This document shows, piece after piece, positions 11,438 through 22,170 of a stretch of 64,000 bases of DNA. The notes beneath the pieces were generated by a model. That model saw nothing but the letters and a program-made list of their open reading frames with translations, did not search any database and was not told where the DNA came from. Positions within the stretch are counted from its first letter, which is position 1. Each line of letters begins with the position of its first letter. Source of the DNA: CAIRTM01 sp963723235 (GTDB lineage: Bacteria; Desulfobacterota; WTBG01; CAIYCZ01; CAIRTM01); contig CAVRPV010000020.1 of assembly GCA_963723235.1 (NCBI GenBank), positions 1 to 64,000 on the forward strand. Direction: 5' to 3'. Made by a program: the position numbers and the translations under genes.

Positions 11438-11481
11438 TGGACGCAGTGGACGTCGCGGACTATCTGGACCCCGTGGACCCA
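11438..11481. repeat. 9-bp periodic repeat array B (YGGACNNNN)
   Basis: TGGAC or CGGAC starts at 11438, 11447, 11456, 11465 and 11474, five units at exactly 9-base spacing with variable filler. It ends about 20 bases before the ATG of the radical SAM gene, so it would lie in that gene's leader. Same unit and period as the array at 10572. Confidence 0.9.
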
Positions 11482-11499
11482 AAACTGAAAGTTTAAACC

Positions 11500-12504
11500 A
11501 TGTTTGCACAAACCGTATTTGATATTCAAAGCCTCGCATCCGGTGGTTTGATAACAACCTATGCCTGCACTTCGCGCTGCCGACACTGCCTGTACGCCAG
11601 CGGTCCGGACCGCGATCATGCCTGCATGGATGCTGAAACCGCCCGGCGGGCCTGCAGCCGTATCAAAAGCCTGCACTGCAACACGATTCACATCGGTGGA
11701 GGAGAGCCCATGCTCAACCCCCGGGCACTTGCAACCGTCCTTGAAACCGCCATGTTTGAAGGCCTGCGCGTTGAATACGTGGAAACCAACTGTGCCTGGT
11801 TCAAGGACATGCGCAGCGCCTGCGCCCTGCTGCAGGATCTGCGCGAAAGCGGACTGTCAACCCTGCTGATCTCGATCAGCCCCTTTCACAACGAACATAT
11901 TCCACTGGATAAGGTCACAGGGGTTATGCGCGCCTGCGAAGAAACCGGCGTGTCTGTTTTTCCGTGGGTGCTTGATTTTTACAATGATCTCAAGGAATTT
12001 GACCAGTCTGTTCCTCACAGTCTTGAAGAATTCCTGCGGCACTTCGGCCCTGATTACCTGCGCAGCGTTGCGCAACGCTACTGGATACATTTCAACGGCA
12101 GGGCCCTGCGCGCATTTGAAAGCCTTTTTGAAAAAAAAGACGCGCCGACAATTCTTGCCGAAAATCCCTATGCCTGTTCAGAGCCGGGCGACACCAGCCA
12201 CTTTCATATCGATCTGTATGGGAAGTATATTCCAGGCCTGTGCACAGGCCTGGCCCTGGACCTTGATGACCTTGCCGAGCCAACCGACCGGCAGCGCTAT
12301 CCCCTGCTGTCGCTGCTGTGCTCGCAGGGAATCAACGCCCTGTTTGAAGAAGCTGTACAACGCTACGGTTTTATGCCCCGACAGGCCTACATCACAAAAT
12401 GCGACCTGTGCCAGCACATCCGCTCATTCCTGGTGCTGGACAAAAGCCTGCGCACGCGTGAGTTGCAACCCATTGAGTTTTACACAAGCCTTACAGGTAC
12501 ATAA
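11500..12504 (+). CDS. Radical SAM protein
   Basis: A 334-residue radical SAM enzyme. The cluster-binding CxxxCxxC is seen near residue 25 in YACTSRCRHCLYAS, and the SAM-binding GGE motif in IHIGGGEPMLNP. C-terminal cysteines (ITKCDLCQHIR, and GLCTG earlier) may bind an auxiliary cluster, as in SPASM-like proteins, although the spacing is not the classical SPASM pattern. The substrate is unknown. The ATG at 11500 has only a weak GAAAG upstream and follows repeat array B. No peptide precursor gene is seen next to it. Confidence 0.85.
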   Translation: MFAQTVFDIQSLASGGLITTYACTSRCRHCLYASGPDRDHACMDAETARRACSRIKSLHCNTIHIGGGEPMLNPRALATVLETAMFEGLRVEYVETNCAWFKDMRSACALLQDLRESGLSTLLISISPFHNEHIPLDKVTGVMRACEETGVSVFPWVLDFYNDLKEFDQSVPHSLEEFLRHFGPDYLRSVAQRYWIHFNGRALRAFESLFEKKDAPTILAENPYACSEPGDTSHFHIDLYGKYIPGLCTGLALDLDDLAEPTDRQRYPLLSLLCSQGINALFEEAVQRYGFMPRQAYITKCDLCQHIRSFLVLDKSLRTRELQPIEFYTSLTGT

Positions 12505-12513
12505 AAAAATTGC

Positions 12514-13309
12514 TCAGGGGTCAAGGCCGAACATGACCGTGCGTATATACTCCCGCTGTTTTTCCGGACCCAGAAACTTTTTGAACACATCCACAGCCGG
12601 CCCGCCCTTGTCCAGCAGCGTGTCAACATAGTTTTCCATGCCGGCCCTCACCCTGTCGCTCTGATCGGCCGGAAGGACTTGAGCGTTTTTAGCCATATCA
12701 AGATAGGCTTCCAGGAACGTTTGATATATCGCAAACAATTCGTCATCACGTGCTCGCGTCCGCCTTGATATGAATGCTGAAATCGGTCACATACTCCTTG
12801 TACCAGTCCTTTGACGGGGACTGTTCATACTGTTGCACCTTGTCCTGCCATGCGCGCATCCGGTCATAGTGAATGCGCTTGTTGTCATCATCAATCTTTG
12901 CCGGATCAATCACCTCGATAACAAACACCCTTTTTTTACCGATAAAAATAAAATCGACCGAGAGCATCGGCAGGTTGTATTTGTAATCGGGCCGTATCAT
13001 CAACGTGTACATTTTCATAAACACAAACATGGTAGCGTCAAGTGAGTTGACCCTTGCGAGCCGGTCGCTGGTATAGCTGCTGACCATAATCTTGAAAAGC
13101 TTCAGCATTTTAGCAGGATGAATTGTACGGTATTCAGGCTTGACCTCGAAGGGCTTGAGCACACAGAATTTCAAAAGCGTCTGCATGGTGTACTGTTCAT
13201 ACCTGCGGTACTGCACATTACCAGACATACGTGCCTTAACGACAAACGCAACAATACAGACCACAACAACAACCAGCAGTATCCCAATTGCTTTGAAAAT
13301 CATGCGCAC
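12514..13309 (-). CDS. Membrane-anchored ferredoxin-dependent bilin-reductase-like protein (one frameshift)
   Basis: About 264 residues across a shift near 12745. An N-terminal membrane helix (about residues 4-24) precedes a soluble domain whose core resembles the ferredoxin-dependent bilin reductase / RCC reductase fold. The segment MIRPDYKYNLPMLSVDF followed by IGKKRVFVIEVIDP parallels the family's block around the PcyA catalytic Asp105, here Asp119. The C-terminal part LFAIYQTFLEAYLDMAKNAQ, then FKKFLGPEKQREYI, parallels the family's terminal helices and the F-F-G-x-E-W region. In an ungapped comparison the residues matching PcyA His88 and Glu76 are not conserved. The anchor is unusual for this family. 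No heme oxygenase gene is visible. Assignment rests on my recognition of the pattern, not on a search. Confidence 0.55.
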
Positions 13310-13371
13310 AGTCCTCCCTTTGATGATGCGTTTAATTGTGAAGCATATAATAAAAACCGTGAGTACATCAT

Positions 13372-13417
13372 AAAAAAAAGGCGTTCTTTCAGGTCAGCTG
13401 CCCCGGAAAGAACGCCT
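13372..13417 (-). terminator. Rho-independent terminator
   Basis: A 12-base stem, 13379-13390 pairing with 13406-13417, has a run of A on the plus strand at 13373-13379. On the minus strand that is a hairpin followed by U residues. It ends the geranylgeranyl-reductase-like transcript, so the bilin-reductase-like gene downstream probably needs its own promoter or readthrough. Confidence 0.8.
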
Positions 13418-13449
13418 CTTGCTATTCAGCACAGCCCGGCAACCGGTGC

Positions 13450-14814
13450 TCAGGTCGTGAAGCGGCAGTCAAATCCCATGCGAATGGTTTTTTTCAGCAC
13501 AACTTCAGGAGGCAGATTGTTAAAGCCTGCCATTTTTTTAATCAGATCGGGGCGCTCATTCTGGATGTCTGGCATGATCTTCATCAAAGCCTTGCCAATA
13601 TTTTCGGGTACTTCATAGGGATCAAGCACGGTTTGCAGCGTTAAATTAATGTTGTTGAAGATATAGTCGATTTCCTTGTCGTTGCACAGAATCGGCATAT
13701 AGAGATTTTTCAAGAACACATTGTGATCGCATTTTTCGATATGGGCGGTGCGCCACCAGTCAAGATAGCTCTGCACGCCTTGCTGCATTGTGCTTGCCTT
13801 CAAGCATGGCCTCGACAATCGCGCTGCCTGCCTTCCGCCGCTCATGGCCGCTCCGGTCATTTCAGCTTCCTGACACCAGCCTGAGTCTCCGGCAAAAATC
13901 ACATTGTCCTTAAACGGATGAACGATGGGTGAGTACATATTGCCGGCGCAGCCGCATTTGCGAACTTTTTTGGCGCCTTTAAACCACGTTGCAAAACGGC
14001 TTTTTTCAGTAAACATATCAAGAAGGGTTTCATGATCGGTATTGGGATCAACATTGGTGATCATGGTCAGCCAGACCGGGTCGCCTTCATGGTCCCATGC
14101 CCGCGGGAAGATAAAGCCGAGCATGGGCGGATCTCCGCTCTTCAAGCAAGGGGCATATGCAGCGCATAGGGCTGAGGAAGATTAAGATTGGTCATTTCAT
14201 AGCCGATTGAGGTGACGGAGCCGTAAAAGCCGCGGTTTTTATTCATGCCCAAGCACGCGGGCCACGCGGGAATTGCGGCCGTCGGCGGCAATAGCAAATA
14301 CACCTTGAAGTGCTTGCCGCTTGCGGTCTGAACCTCAACACCTTCGCCTTTTTTCGCACATCAATAACATTCTCGCCGGTAAAGACCTGAACGCCCAGGC
14401 TTTTTGCATTCCTCCAGCAGTCCGGCAAGAAACCAGCTTTTATCATACACAGCGCTTGCACGGCCTGCTTTGCCTTTGGCGCTATTGGCTGCATAATCAC
14501 CGAACACTGAACGTTTCGCCATTGGGCGAATACATTTGCCAGGTATAGAAATCTTTGGTGGGGCCGTCATATTTTACGCTGAAGCCGTTATGGGGAAAGC
14601 TGAGAAGTCTTGCCTTTTCATTAAATACAACACGCTCACCCATGTATGTTCCGGAAAGCGACACGATCATCATGCCGCACATGCTCAAAATCTCATGAAT
14701 ATTTTTCTTGCGCTCCAGCAGGGCAACCGAAAGTCCGTTTTCAGCGGCGATTTTGGCGGCCGCCAGTCCGGCGGGCCCGGCTCCGACAACAATGAGATCA
14801 TACATGCTTTTCAC
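13450..14814 (-). CDS. Geranylgeranyl-reductase-family FAD oxidoreductase (frameshifted)
   Basis: About 450 residues, a flavoprotein of the ChlP/digeranylgeranylglycerophospholipid reductase family that saturates isoprenoid double bonds. The N-terminal dinucleotide fold reads YDLIVVGAGPAGLAAAKIAA. In the second half VIFAGDSGWCQEAEMTGAAM is the second FAD-binding segment typical of the family. Frame changes near 14500, 14240-14150 and 13800 split it. A GTG start at 14814 is preferred: AGGAGG lies 5 bases upstream, and ATG at 14805 is the alternative. It is divergent from the Ycf48-RND cluster with a shared 254-base control region. Substrate may be a quinone side chain, membrane lipid or tetrapyrrole tail. 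Confidence 0.75.
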
Positions 14815-14892
14815 TGTTTCCTCCTGTTTCCTGAGTAAAATTTTCCTTGCAGCCATTGTTATGCGTTTTAAAATTCAAAATTTTTGCTTGAC

Positions 14893-14922
14893 TTGTAAAC
14901 CAGTTTTATTTATTGGTATAAG
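14893..14922 (+). promoter_or_regulatory. Tentative promoter for the Ycf48-RND cluster
   Basis: TTGTAA at 14893 followed after 18 bases by TATAAG at 14917-14922 could drive the plus-strand gene at 15069. An overlapping TTGACT at 14888 has no well-placed -10. Low certainty. Confidence 0.3.
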
Positions 14923-15068
14923 ATAATAACTGACGCATGTTTTATGTCAAGATTTTTTTCTATTGCCAAGGGAGCACATTCAGGTTAACCGCCCATTTCA
15001 TGGGCATCCCCAAAACCTAACCCCGAGCCCCTTAAATCATTAACCGGTTAAATAGGAGTAAACAAGAC

Positions 15069-16184
15069 ATGGTACTGTGTAAGCCGTTTGTACGGGCAGC
15101 TGTTGCCGTTCTCATGCTATCACTGCTGGGAGCAAGCACGGGCTGCAAGAAAGATGAGAGTTTCAAAGTTCCGAACATCAAAGTCATTACAAAGGACAAC
15201 GTACACTTTGTCCAGGCGGTTGATGACAACAACATCTGGATTGCCAACAGTATAGGTGAAATATATCATTCAGGCGACGGCGGCACAACCTGGCAACAGC
15301 AGGCCACACCGGTCGAGAAAGACGAAATCCTGCTGACTGACGGAGAATTCCTCGACACACGAACCGGCTGGATATGTGGCCTGTATGGAACCATGCTGCA
15401 CACCACTGACGGCGGAGCTACCTGGCAGCGCCAGGAAACCGGCACAAAGTACCACCTGTTCGGCGTTGACTTTGTCGATGAGAAGAACGGCTGGGCTGCC
15501 GGTGAATGGAATACGGTTCTGCGCACCACTGACGGCGGCACAACCTGGCAGCGCATGACAGAAGTTAAAGACCTGGTGTTGAGCAATATTGCCATGGCCG
15601 ATGTACAACACGGCTGGGTAGTGGGCGAAGCCGGCCTCATCGGGCACACCAGTGACGGCGGCCAAACCTGGCAGCAGCAAATACCAAAGGCCTTTGAGCG
15701 CGCAACATTCGAGGAGGAGTTTGCAAACCCCCGGCCATCCCTGTTCTGTGTCCAGGCCATTGACGCCAGCACCGCTTTTATTTGCGGCCTTGATGCCACC
15801 ATCCTGCGCACAACCGACGGCGGTGAAACCTGGGCCGCCATGCAGACCGAAAGTCAATATCCCCTGTACTCTGTCGAGGTTATAAACGGCAAAGGCCGGG
15901 CTGTCGGCGACAAGGGCGCCTACCTGGTATCCGAGGACAACGGTGAAACCTGGCAATTAAAGGAAGGCCTCATCAAGACAAAAATGTGGTTTAAGGATGT
16001 CTCTTTCAGCAGTCCGGACAAAGGCTGGGTTGTAGGCCTGGCAGGCAATGTCATCGGTACAACCGACGGCGGTAAAACCTGGCAATTTCATTCCGGCCTC
16101 TCCTACGACATGGAGTTCTTTGAAATGCCCAAGGCACTTGAATTCCGCGGCATGCCGGGCTGGGGCCCGTTTGCGCGTCAATAG
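15069..16184 (+). CDS. Ycf48/HCF136-like seven-bladed propeller lipoprotein
   Basis: A 371-residue exported protein. The signal peptide ends in a lipobox (LLGASTGC, Cys near residue 27), so it is probably a lipoprotein. Seven repeats of the BNR/Ycf48 type follow with the core SDGGxTWQ: about residues 72, 114, 154, 196, 248, 290 and 333, i.e. one beta-propeller of seven blades. Ycf48 itself assists photosystem II assembly, but bacterial relatives next to RND transporters have no photosynthetic role. The ATG follows AGGAG. It is first in a run with the RND, DUF1302 and DUF1329 genes, where it is expected to work in the envelope with the transporter. Confidence 0.88.
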   Translation: MVLCKPFVRAAVAVLMLSLLGASTGCKKDESFKVPNIKVITKDNVHFVQAVDDNNIWIANSIGEIYHSGDGGTTWQQQATPVEKDEILLTDGEFLDTRTGWICGLYGTMLHTTDGGATWQRQETGTKYHLFGVDFVDEKNGWAAGEWNTVLRTTDGGTTWQRMTEVKDLVLSNIAMADVQHGWVVGEAGLIGHTSDGGQTWQQQIPKAFERATFEEEFANPRPSLFCVQAIDASTAFICGLDATILRTTDGGETWAAMQTESQYPLYSVEVINGKGRAVGDKGAYLVSEDNGETWQLKEGLIKTKMWFKDVSFSSPDKGWVVGLAGNVIGTTDGGKTWQFHSGLSYDMEFFEMPKALEFRGMPGWGPFARQ

Positions 16185-16224
16185 CGAAACCAAAAAATCC
16201 AGCACAGGGAGTTACATACAAGCC

Positions 16225-18691
16225 ATGAACATGAAACGCGTCGCAAACTTTATTATCGAAAAAAGACTGCCGATTTTGCTCGTCATGATCGGCTTCACGA
16301 TTTTCTTTCTCTACCAGGCCATTGCACACCTGACGGTCAAGACGATTTATGCCGACCTTCTGCCCAGCAACCACGCCTACACCAAGCTGCAAGAACAGAT
16401 CCAGTCGAAATTCGGCGGTTCCAATCAGGTTTTGATCATGCTGCAGGTGCGCGACCGCGAGGACGGGGGCAAATATAACGATATTTTTAACTTTGAAACC
16501 CTCAAAAAAGTCAAGGCCATTACCGAAAAGCTGTATCTATTTCCCGGTGTCGACCGCAACAAAATCATGTCGCTTGCCAGCCGCAGCATGCGCGACGTAA
16601 AAATTACTACTGAAGGCATGAACCTGGACAACATCATGTTTCCTGATGTGCCGGACACGCAGGAAGGGCTGGACAGTCTGCGGCTCACCGTCTACGGAAG
16701 CCCCATGGTATACCCGGCGTTTGTGTCGCTTGACAGCAAAAAAACCCTCATCATGGTTGATTTTTTCCAGGAGCAGGTTAATTACCGGGAACTGTTCAAG
16801 TACTTTACCGATCTGCGCAATGAATTCGAGAACGAAAACGTCATCGTCAACATCGCCGGCGAGCCCATGCACCTGGGATACGTCGACAACTACGTGATGG
16901 ACGTGTTGAAGATACTGGGCATTACGGTCATCGCCATGATGATCATGCTCTTCATATTCTTCCGCTCGATCCGCGGCATGGTCCTGCCGATACTTGCCGC
17001 CGCAGTCAGCGCGATCTTCGGCCTGGGATTTCTGAGCCTGCTGCGGTTTAACCTCGACCCGCTGGTGCTCGTGTTTCCGTTCCTGATCGCCGCCATGGCC
17101 GCGTCGCATTCCCTGCAGGTCGTCAAGCGCTACACCGAGGAGGCCTTCCTGTGCCGGGATTCCAAACAGGCAGCCAAAAACTGTATCGAGCACCTGTTCA
17201 TCCCCGGCTTTGCCGGCATCATCACCGATGCAGCCGGCATCCTGGTCATCGCCCTGACACCGATTCCGATTCTGCAGAAAATCACCCTGTCCTGCACCTT
17301 CTGGGCGTTCGCCACGGTTGCGGTGGCCATGATACTTGTCCCGATCCTGCTGTCCTACATGCCCCTGAGAGTCTCACAGGAGGGAGAGGGCTGGCTTGAC
17401 CGCCTGATTGCCAGATCCGGCCGCATGTTTGTCAGCCGGGTTGGCAAAACAGTCGTGCTGGTGGTTTCAGCCATCCTGCTCGCCTGGTCCGCCAACTACA
17501 GCCAGAACATCACCATCGGCAGCGCCCTGCCCGGGTCCGAGATCCTGTGGCCCTGGCACCGCTACAACACCGACGCGTTCCGGATAACGTTTGCCATGCC
17601 CCTGCTCTCCCCCCTTTATGTGGTCGTTGAAGGCAACAAAATGGATGACGTGGGCCAGGCCGCTGTATTGCGGGATATATATAATTTCACGAACTACATG
17701 CGCAAAACCGAAGACATGCGGGTCATTATGGCGTTCACGATACTTGGCCAGGTACCGGGCCGCAACCGCGGCGTGCGCGACACCGACCCGAACTGGTATT
17801 TCATGCCTAACGTCGATGAACAGTTGAAGCAACTGTACAAATCGGTCGTGTACGGATCAGCCCCCGGGCAGTTTGATCAATACGTAGATATTGAAGAAAC
17901 GACAATGAATGTCATGATTTATTGCCGCGATAAAACGACCAAAACCATTGATACCGTCTTTAAACGCATCAATAAATTCCTGAGAGAGAAATCGAAATTC
18001 GGCCTGCGCGAACAGGACGTGCAGAGGAAAGGGTTTGACCGTTTCGTGTACTGGCTCGACGGCTTCTACCGTGCGCAGGAAGCCCCGATCCCGCCTAAAC
18101 CCAAGGTTCAGGGCTCTGAAGAAGTCTACTACCGGCTTGCGGGCGGTGCGGTCGGCGTTCAGGCTGCCATCAACGAATGCCTGACCCTGTACAACCTGTG
18201 GACGTTCGTGATAGCCCTTATTACCGTATACTTACTGTGCGCAGCCATTTTCAGAAACTGGATGGCGGGCCTCATGGTAACCTTGCCGCTGATTCTGTCA
18301 AACATGCTCGCGTTTTCCTTCATGGCCTTCAACAAGTAAAACGCTTGCACTGACAACCGCCACGCTGCCTGTTTCTGCGGTGGGAATCGGCCTTGGCGTT
18401 GACTACGGCATTTATCTGCTCAGCCGTGCCGAAGAGGAATGCATCGCGTGCGGCAACCTGAACCAGGCCATCGTCAAGGCCATGGGCACAACCGGCAAAG
18501 CTATCATCTATATAGCCACGACTATCGTCTGCGGCATCGTGTTCTGGTTCCTTTCCAAGATGATGTTCCAGGCCCTGATGGGATTCCTGCTGGCCGTTAT
18601 CCTGATGTTAAACATGCTGGGATCGCTGATTATACTGCCGGCCCTGCTGGCGACGTTTAAACCAAAATTCCTGATCAGGCACTGCAAATAG
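16225..18691 (+). CDS. RND/MMPL-type hydrophobic-compound transporter (one frameshift)
   Basis: About 820 residues in two homologous halves, each with one helix, a large periplasmic loop and five helices. The first bundle reads ITVIAMMIMLFIFFRSIRG and continues through FPFLIAAMAASHSLQVVKRY. The second bundle contains GIGLGVDYGIYLLSRAEEE, the conserved acidic helix-4 region of MmpL/HpnN-type transporters. A single extra base near 18337 interrupts it; removing the T there restores NKKTLALTTATLPVSAVG. A start at 16225 or 16231 is possible. Members of this superfamily move lipids, hopanoids or other hydrophobic molecules across the periplasm. It follows the Ycf48-like gene by about 40 bases. Confidence 0.87.
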
Positions 18692-18720
18692 GCAGCGCCG
18701 CAATCTGCCGTACACACCAA

Positions 18721-18756
18721 AGCCCCCGCGGATCATAAAACGCGGGGGCTTTTTTA
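18721..18756 (+). terminator. Rho-independent terminator
   Basis: A perfect 10-base GC-rich stem (18721-18730 with 18741-18750) with a 10-base loop and six T residues. It ends the Ycf48-RND transcript, so DUF1302-DUF1329 is a separate unit. Confidence 0.92.
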
Positions 18757-19232
18757 TGCGCTTGCCGATCTGACAGAGGAGCAGGCCTGTGCTCCATTAC
18801 AGAGAACGATTCGATATACCGTATTTCTATCAGCGTAAACACGATAACTTCTGACATACATACAACACGCTGGAAGCTGCCCGAAAAGGACAACGACCCC
18901 TTCTCCTGAACAGATAAAAACAAATTTTTTAAGCGGCAATGCTCTCCGGGACAAAACAGCGCCTGCGCCCATAATCACCATGATAGCGTCGATTGTACAG
19001 ACAAAGATACACTCAATTCTTTTTTATATTTTTTATTTTTTAAGCTTGTATTTCACTTGCGCGTATGTTAATTTTCCGTAATAATAAAAACAGAATAGCA
19101 AGAGACTCACATCAACATTGACACTGGGCTGCAAATGAACCGAAAAGAACCCACCATATTCCAAAACAGCTGCACAATAAACGTACGCATCAACGCACCC
19201 GCAGGACCACACACAGCATAAAGGAGAGGGGT
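18757..19232. other. Intergenic stretch
   Basis: About 475 bases between the terminator and the DUF1302 gene. It becomes very AT-rich at 19020-19100. A TTGACA at 19118 lacks a convincing -10. I see no gene or RNA that I can support, although the promoter for the DUF1302-DUF1329 pair must be here. Confidence 0.4.
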
Positions 19233-20847
19233 ATGGAAAAACGTTTGTTTTGTACACTCACGCTGGTAATACTCGCGCTTTTCCTGGCAGCTCCGTCCAC
19301 ATCACAGGCTGAAATCGCGCTTATGGACGGGAAGTTGATTCTCAGCGGCTTTGTCAAGAACACCACCTATTACCGCTTAAATGGATCCGACCGCGAATTC
19401 AAACAAGGCCACCCGTACTCAAGATGGTAACTACTTATCAAATCACGATACCAATTTTGACTTCTCAAACTTCTCGGCTTACATTGAAGGGCTTTACACT
19501 ATCAAGGAAGATCAGGAGAGCACATTCCGTATCTTCGGCGGTTTCAAAACCTGGTATGAAATGGCCACGAGCTATGATGACAGCTTAGCCCGCAGCATGT
19601 ATTCAACAGATCGCCAGCAATATCAATTCCCGCAAAGAATCGATGATGTAATCGCTGAGTTGTACACGGATTATATCAACGGCCCCTGGCAGGTACGAAC
19701 CGGTAAACAGATTGTAATCTGGGGCCAGCTTGACATGAGCCGCGTGGCTGATGTGGTTAACCCGCTTGATCTGCGCTGGGGTGTACCGGGCGTTGATACC
19801 TGGGAAGAGGTTAAACAGGGACTGTGGATGATCAGGACCTTTTATCAGTCACAGCTTCCCGGCAACCTGCTGTTTGAGTTTATCCTGAACCCGGGCTACT
19901 ACGCGTCTTTCAAGCTGCCCTATGAAAGCACCCACTGGGGACCTGCAAATTACAAGAATAACCCATTTCCTGCGGAGAGAGATCAGGGCTATTTCTCCTA
20001 TATGCAGAATAAATGGTTCGAAGACGAACCATCGAGATGGGCGCTTGACAACTATGAAATTGGCGGCCGGGTTCAAGGCTACACCTACGACGTTGACTGG
20101 ACCTTTCTGGTCTGGAATGCCAAGCAAGACGCTCCCGGCAATGTCAATGTCACACGAGCGCAGCAATTCAACGGGGCCTACTTTGATACAACTGCGTATC
20201 CGGAGACACCTAATTCAGGAGACTTTGGAGACGTCTATAAGTATAAACGTTACACCACCATAGGCGGTACAGGCCAGACCTTTACAAATTTTCTTAACAC
20301 GGTCTGGCGCGTGGAATGGTTCTTTGAAAAGGACAGCCCCGTAGTCAAAGGTCTCTATGGGAATAAGAGCTATCTATACGCCAATGACCGCGTCGACATT
20401 CTCGGAATTGCCCTGCAGGGCAACTGGAACCTTGATATACCCTGGTGGACACAGGTCATCGGCACAGGCAAACAGGCTTCTTTGTCATTAACCTACTTTA
20501 ATGAACGGGTTCTGGACTACGATAAAGATCTGTGCCTGGATGATCGCAATTACAAACCCAACAGCAGTACTGCAGAATCATGGACACTTTTTTTCATGCA
20601 GCAGATGTTTAATGCCAGCTGGACGTTCGTGTTCATAGGCAACTACTATCCCCAGATAGGAAAATGGATGGCGGTTCCCTCGTTCACCTATGTATTTGCG
20701 GATTCAGGGCCATTCAGCGGATTCAGGGCTGATCTTGGAGCGAAGTTCTATGGTGGTGCGGAACGCAAATACAAAGACATAACCGGAATTTCGAATGCAT
20801 ATTCCGATAAAGGCAGCTTGATACTGCGGCTGCGATATGAATTCTAA
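19233..20847 (+). CDS. DUF1302 outer-membrane beta-barrel protein (one frameshift)
   Basis: About 537 residues with a cleavable signal peptide (about 1-26, ending SQA). The mature part is rich in alternating aromatic residues and ends in an aromatic C-terminus (LRLRYEF), typical of outer-membrane barrels. The family pattern shows in GPWQVRTGKQIVIWGQLDM followed by RVADVVNPLDLRWGVPG, the hallmark of DUF1302 proteins. A frame change lies between 19380 and 19425. The ATG at 19233 follows AAAGGAGAGG. DUF1302 and DUF1329 genes are found together with RND transporters and Ycf48-like proteins in many proteobacteria. The barrel is presumed to be the outer-membrane channel or receptor, but no reaction is established. 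Confidence 0.85.
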
Positions 20848-20875
20848 TAACACTTTTTATCAGGTAAGGAGGTTT

Positions 20876-22153
20876 ATGAACATGAGAACAATCGCAACCA
20901 AAACCCTCGTATGTGTCTGCACTGCGCTCCTCTTCATGGCAATGCCGGCTGCAGCCCAGGAAATGCAGAAAGCCTATACTGATGCAGAGCTGGCCAAGGT
21001 GCGTGAATGGGAGAAAACCTGGGCAGGGAAGAAAATTGACAAAACCAATGTTGACCAGGTAGCCGAGTTAATGCTTCCTACATTTGTGGACATCATTAAA
21101 AATCCCGACAAATGGGGCTCATCGCCTGAGGGCTTTTTTTTCATGATACGGCCGTATGAGTTTGTACCGGAGACACCCAACTTCATCGCTGCCAGCAAGG
21201 CCAATGCAGGCAAGGCCAAACTGGGCGCAGACGGCACAATCGAAAACCTGGGTGAACTTGCCGGCAGGCTGTTCATGGATCCCGGTGAAGACGGCATGAA
21301 AATGGCCTGGAACTTCGAGATGCAGAACCGCGGCGACGCCTTTACCTATCGCAAAAACTCACCAAACGTCAACCCCAAAAACAAAACCGAACGACTGGCA
21401 GACCAGCAGTACAGCGAGTACTACTTTGTCAACCGTACCGAACTTGACCCCAAGCCGGCCCTGCCCAATAATCCCAAGGGATATCGCCGCGGCATGTTTT
21501 TGCACATGTACCTGCCGGCCGAATTTATCAACACGCGCATGTATACCCTGCGCTACATTGATCAGAAAAAGGAAGATGACTCCTACCTGTGGTACAGCCA
21601 GTTCAGGCGCATTCGGCGCATGAACACCTCTCAGCGAACCGATGCGATTGACGGCTCCGACCTGATCTATGACGATGAATACCTGTGGGACGGCCAGTTG
21701 TTGCGCAATAATTACTCCTATAAAGGTAAAAAAGAACTGCTGACACAGCGGCATGATGGACTGGCCCAGACCACGCGTGAATCCGGCATTGGATTTTCAA
21801 ATGATATGACATTTGAGCGCTGCAATCTGCTGGTAGTTGAGGCCGTGAATAAAGACCCCAACTACATCTACGGCAAGCGTATATGGTACCTTGATCCCGA
21901 AACCTATTACATCATGCATACCGAAATCTATGATCAGCAGGGCCGTTTTTGGAAGCTATTTTTCAACAGCACCCAGCCGATCAAGACCTCAACAGGCGTG
22001 ATGAAGCCGGTGATCGTAGGAACACATTTTTACGATGCCCAGCGCATTCACTCCGGAGTGGCTAATTCACAAAACATTAATCAACCGATGGTTTCTGACC
22101 CCGCCGTCACGGCTGACTGGTTCACGACTTCGTACCTGCAAAAAACGTACTAA
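20876..22153 (+). CDS. DUF1329 outer-membrane-associated protein
   Basis: A 425-residue secreted protein with a signal peptide ending near AAAQ. DUF1329 proteins have a LolA/LppX-like fold that could hold a lipid; here EYYFVNRTELDPKPALPNNP, RIWYLDPETYYIMHTEIYD and WKLFFNSTQPIKT match that family. The ATG at 20876 follows a perfect TAAGGAGG and overlaps nothing; an upstream in-frame ATG at 20837 lies inside the DUF1302 gene. It is co-transcribed with DUF1302 (gap 28 bases) and followed directly by a strong terminator. Role inferred as periplasmic carrier of a hydrophobic compound moved by the RND protein. Confidence 0.87.
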   Translation: MNMRTIATKTLVCVCTALLFMAMPAAAQEMQKAYTDAELAKVREWEKTWAGKKIDKTNVDQVAELMLPTFVDIIKNPDKWGSSPEGFFFMIRPYEFVPETPNFIAASKANAGKAKLGADGTIENLGELAGRLFMDPGEDGMKMAWNFEMQNRGDAFTYRKNSPNVNPKNKTERLADQQYSEYYFVNRTELDPKPALPNNPKGYRRGMFLHMYLPAEFINTRMYTLRYIDQKKEDDSYLWYSQFRRIRRMNTSQRTDAIDGSDLIYDDEYLWDGQLLRNNYSYKGKKELLTQRHDGLAQTTRESGIGFSNDMTFERCNLLVVEAVNKDPNYIYGKRIWYLDPETYYIMHTEIYDQQGRFWKLFFNSTQPIKTSTGVMKPVIVGTHFYDAQRIHSGVANSQNINQPMVSDPAVTADWFTTSYLQKTY

Positions 22154-22170
22154 GTTATCCGTCACTTATA

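Noticed and set aside
15280..16090. Repeated DNA about every 120-160 bases
   Set aside because: Explained by the seven Ycf48/BNR protein repeats; not a nucleic-acid repeat element.
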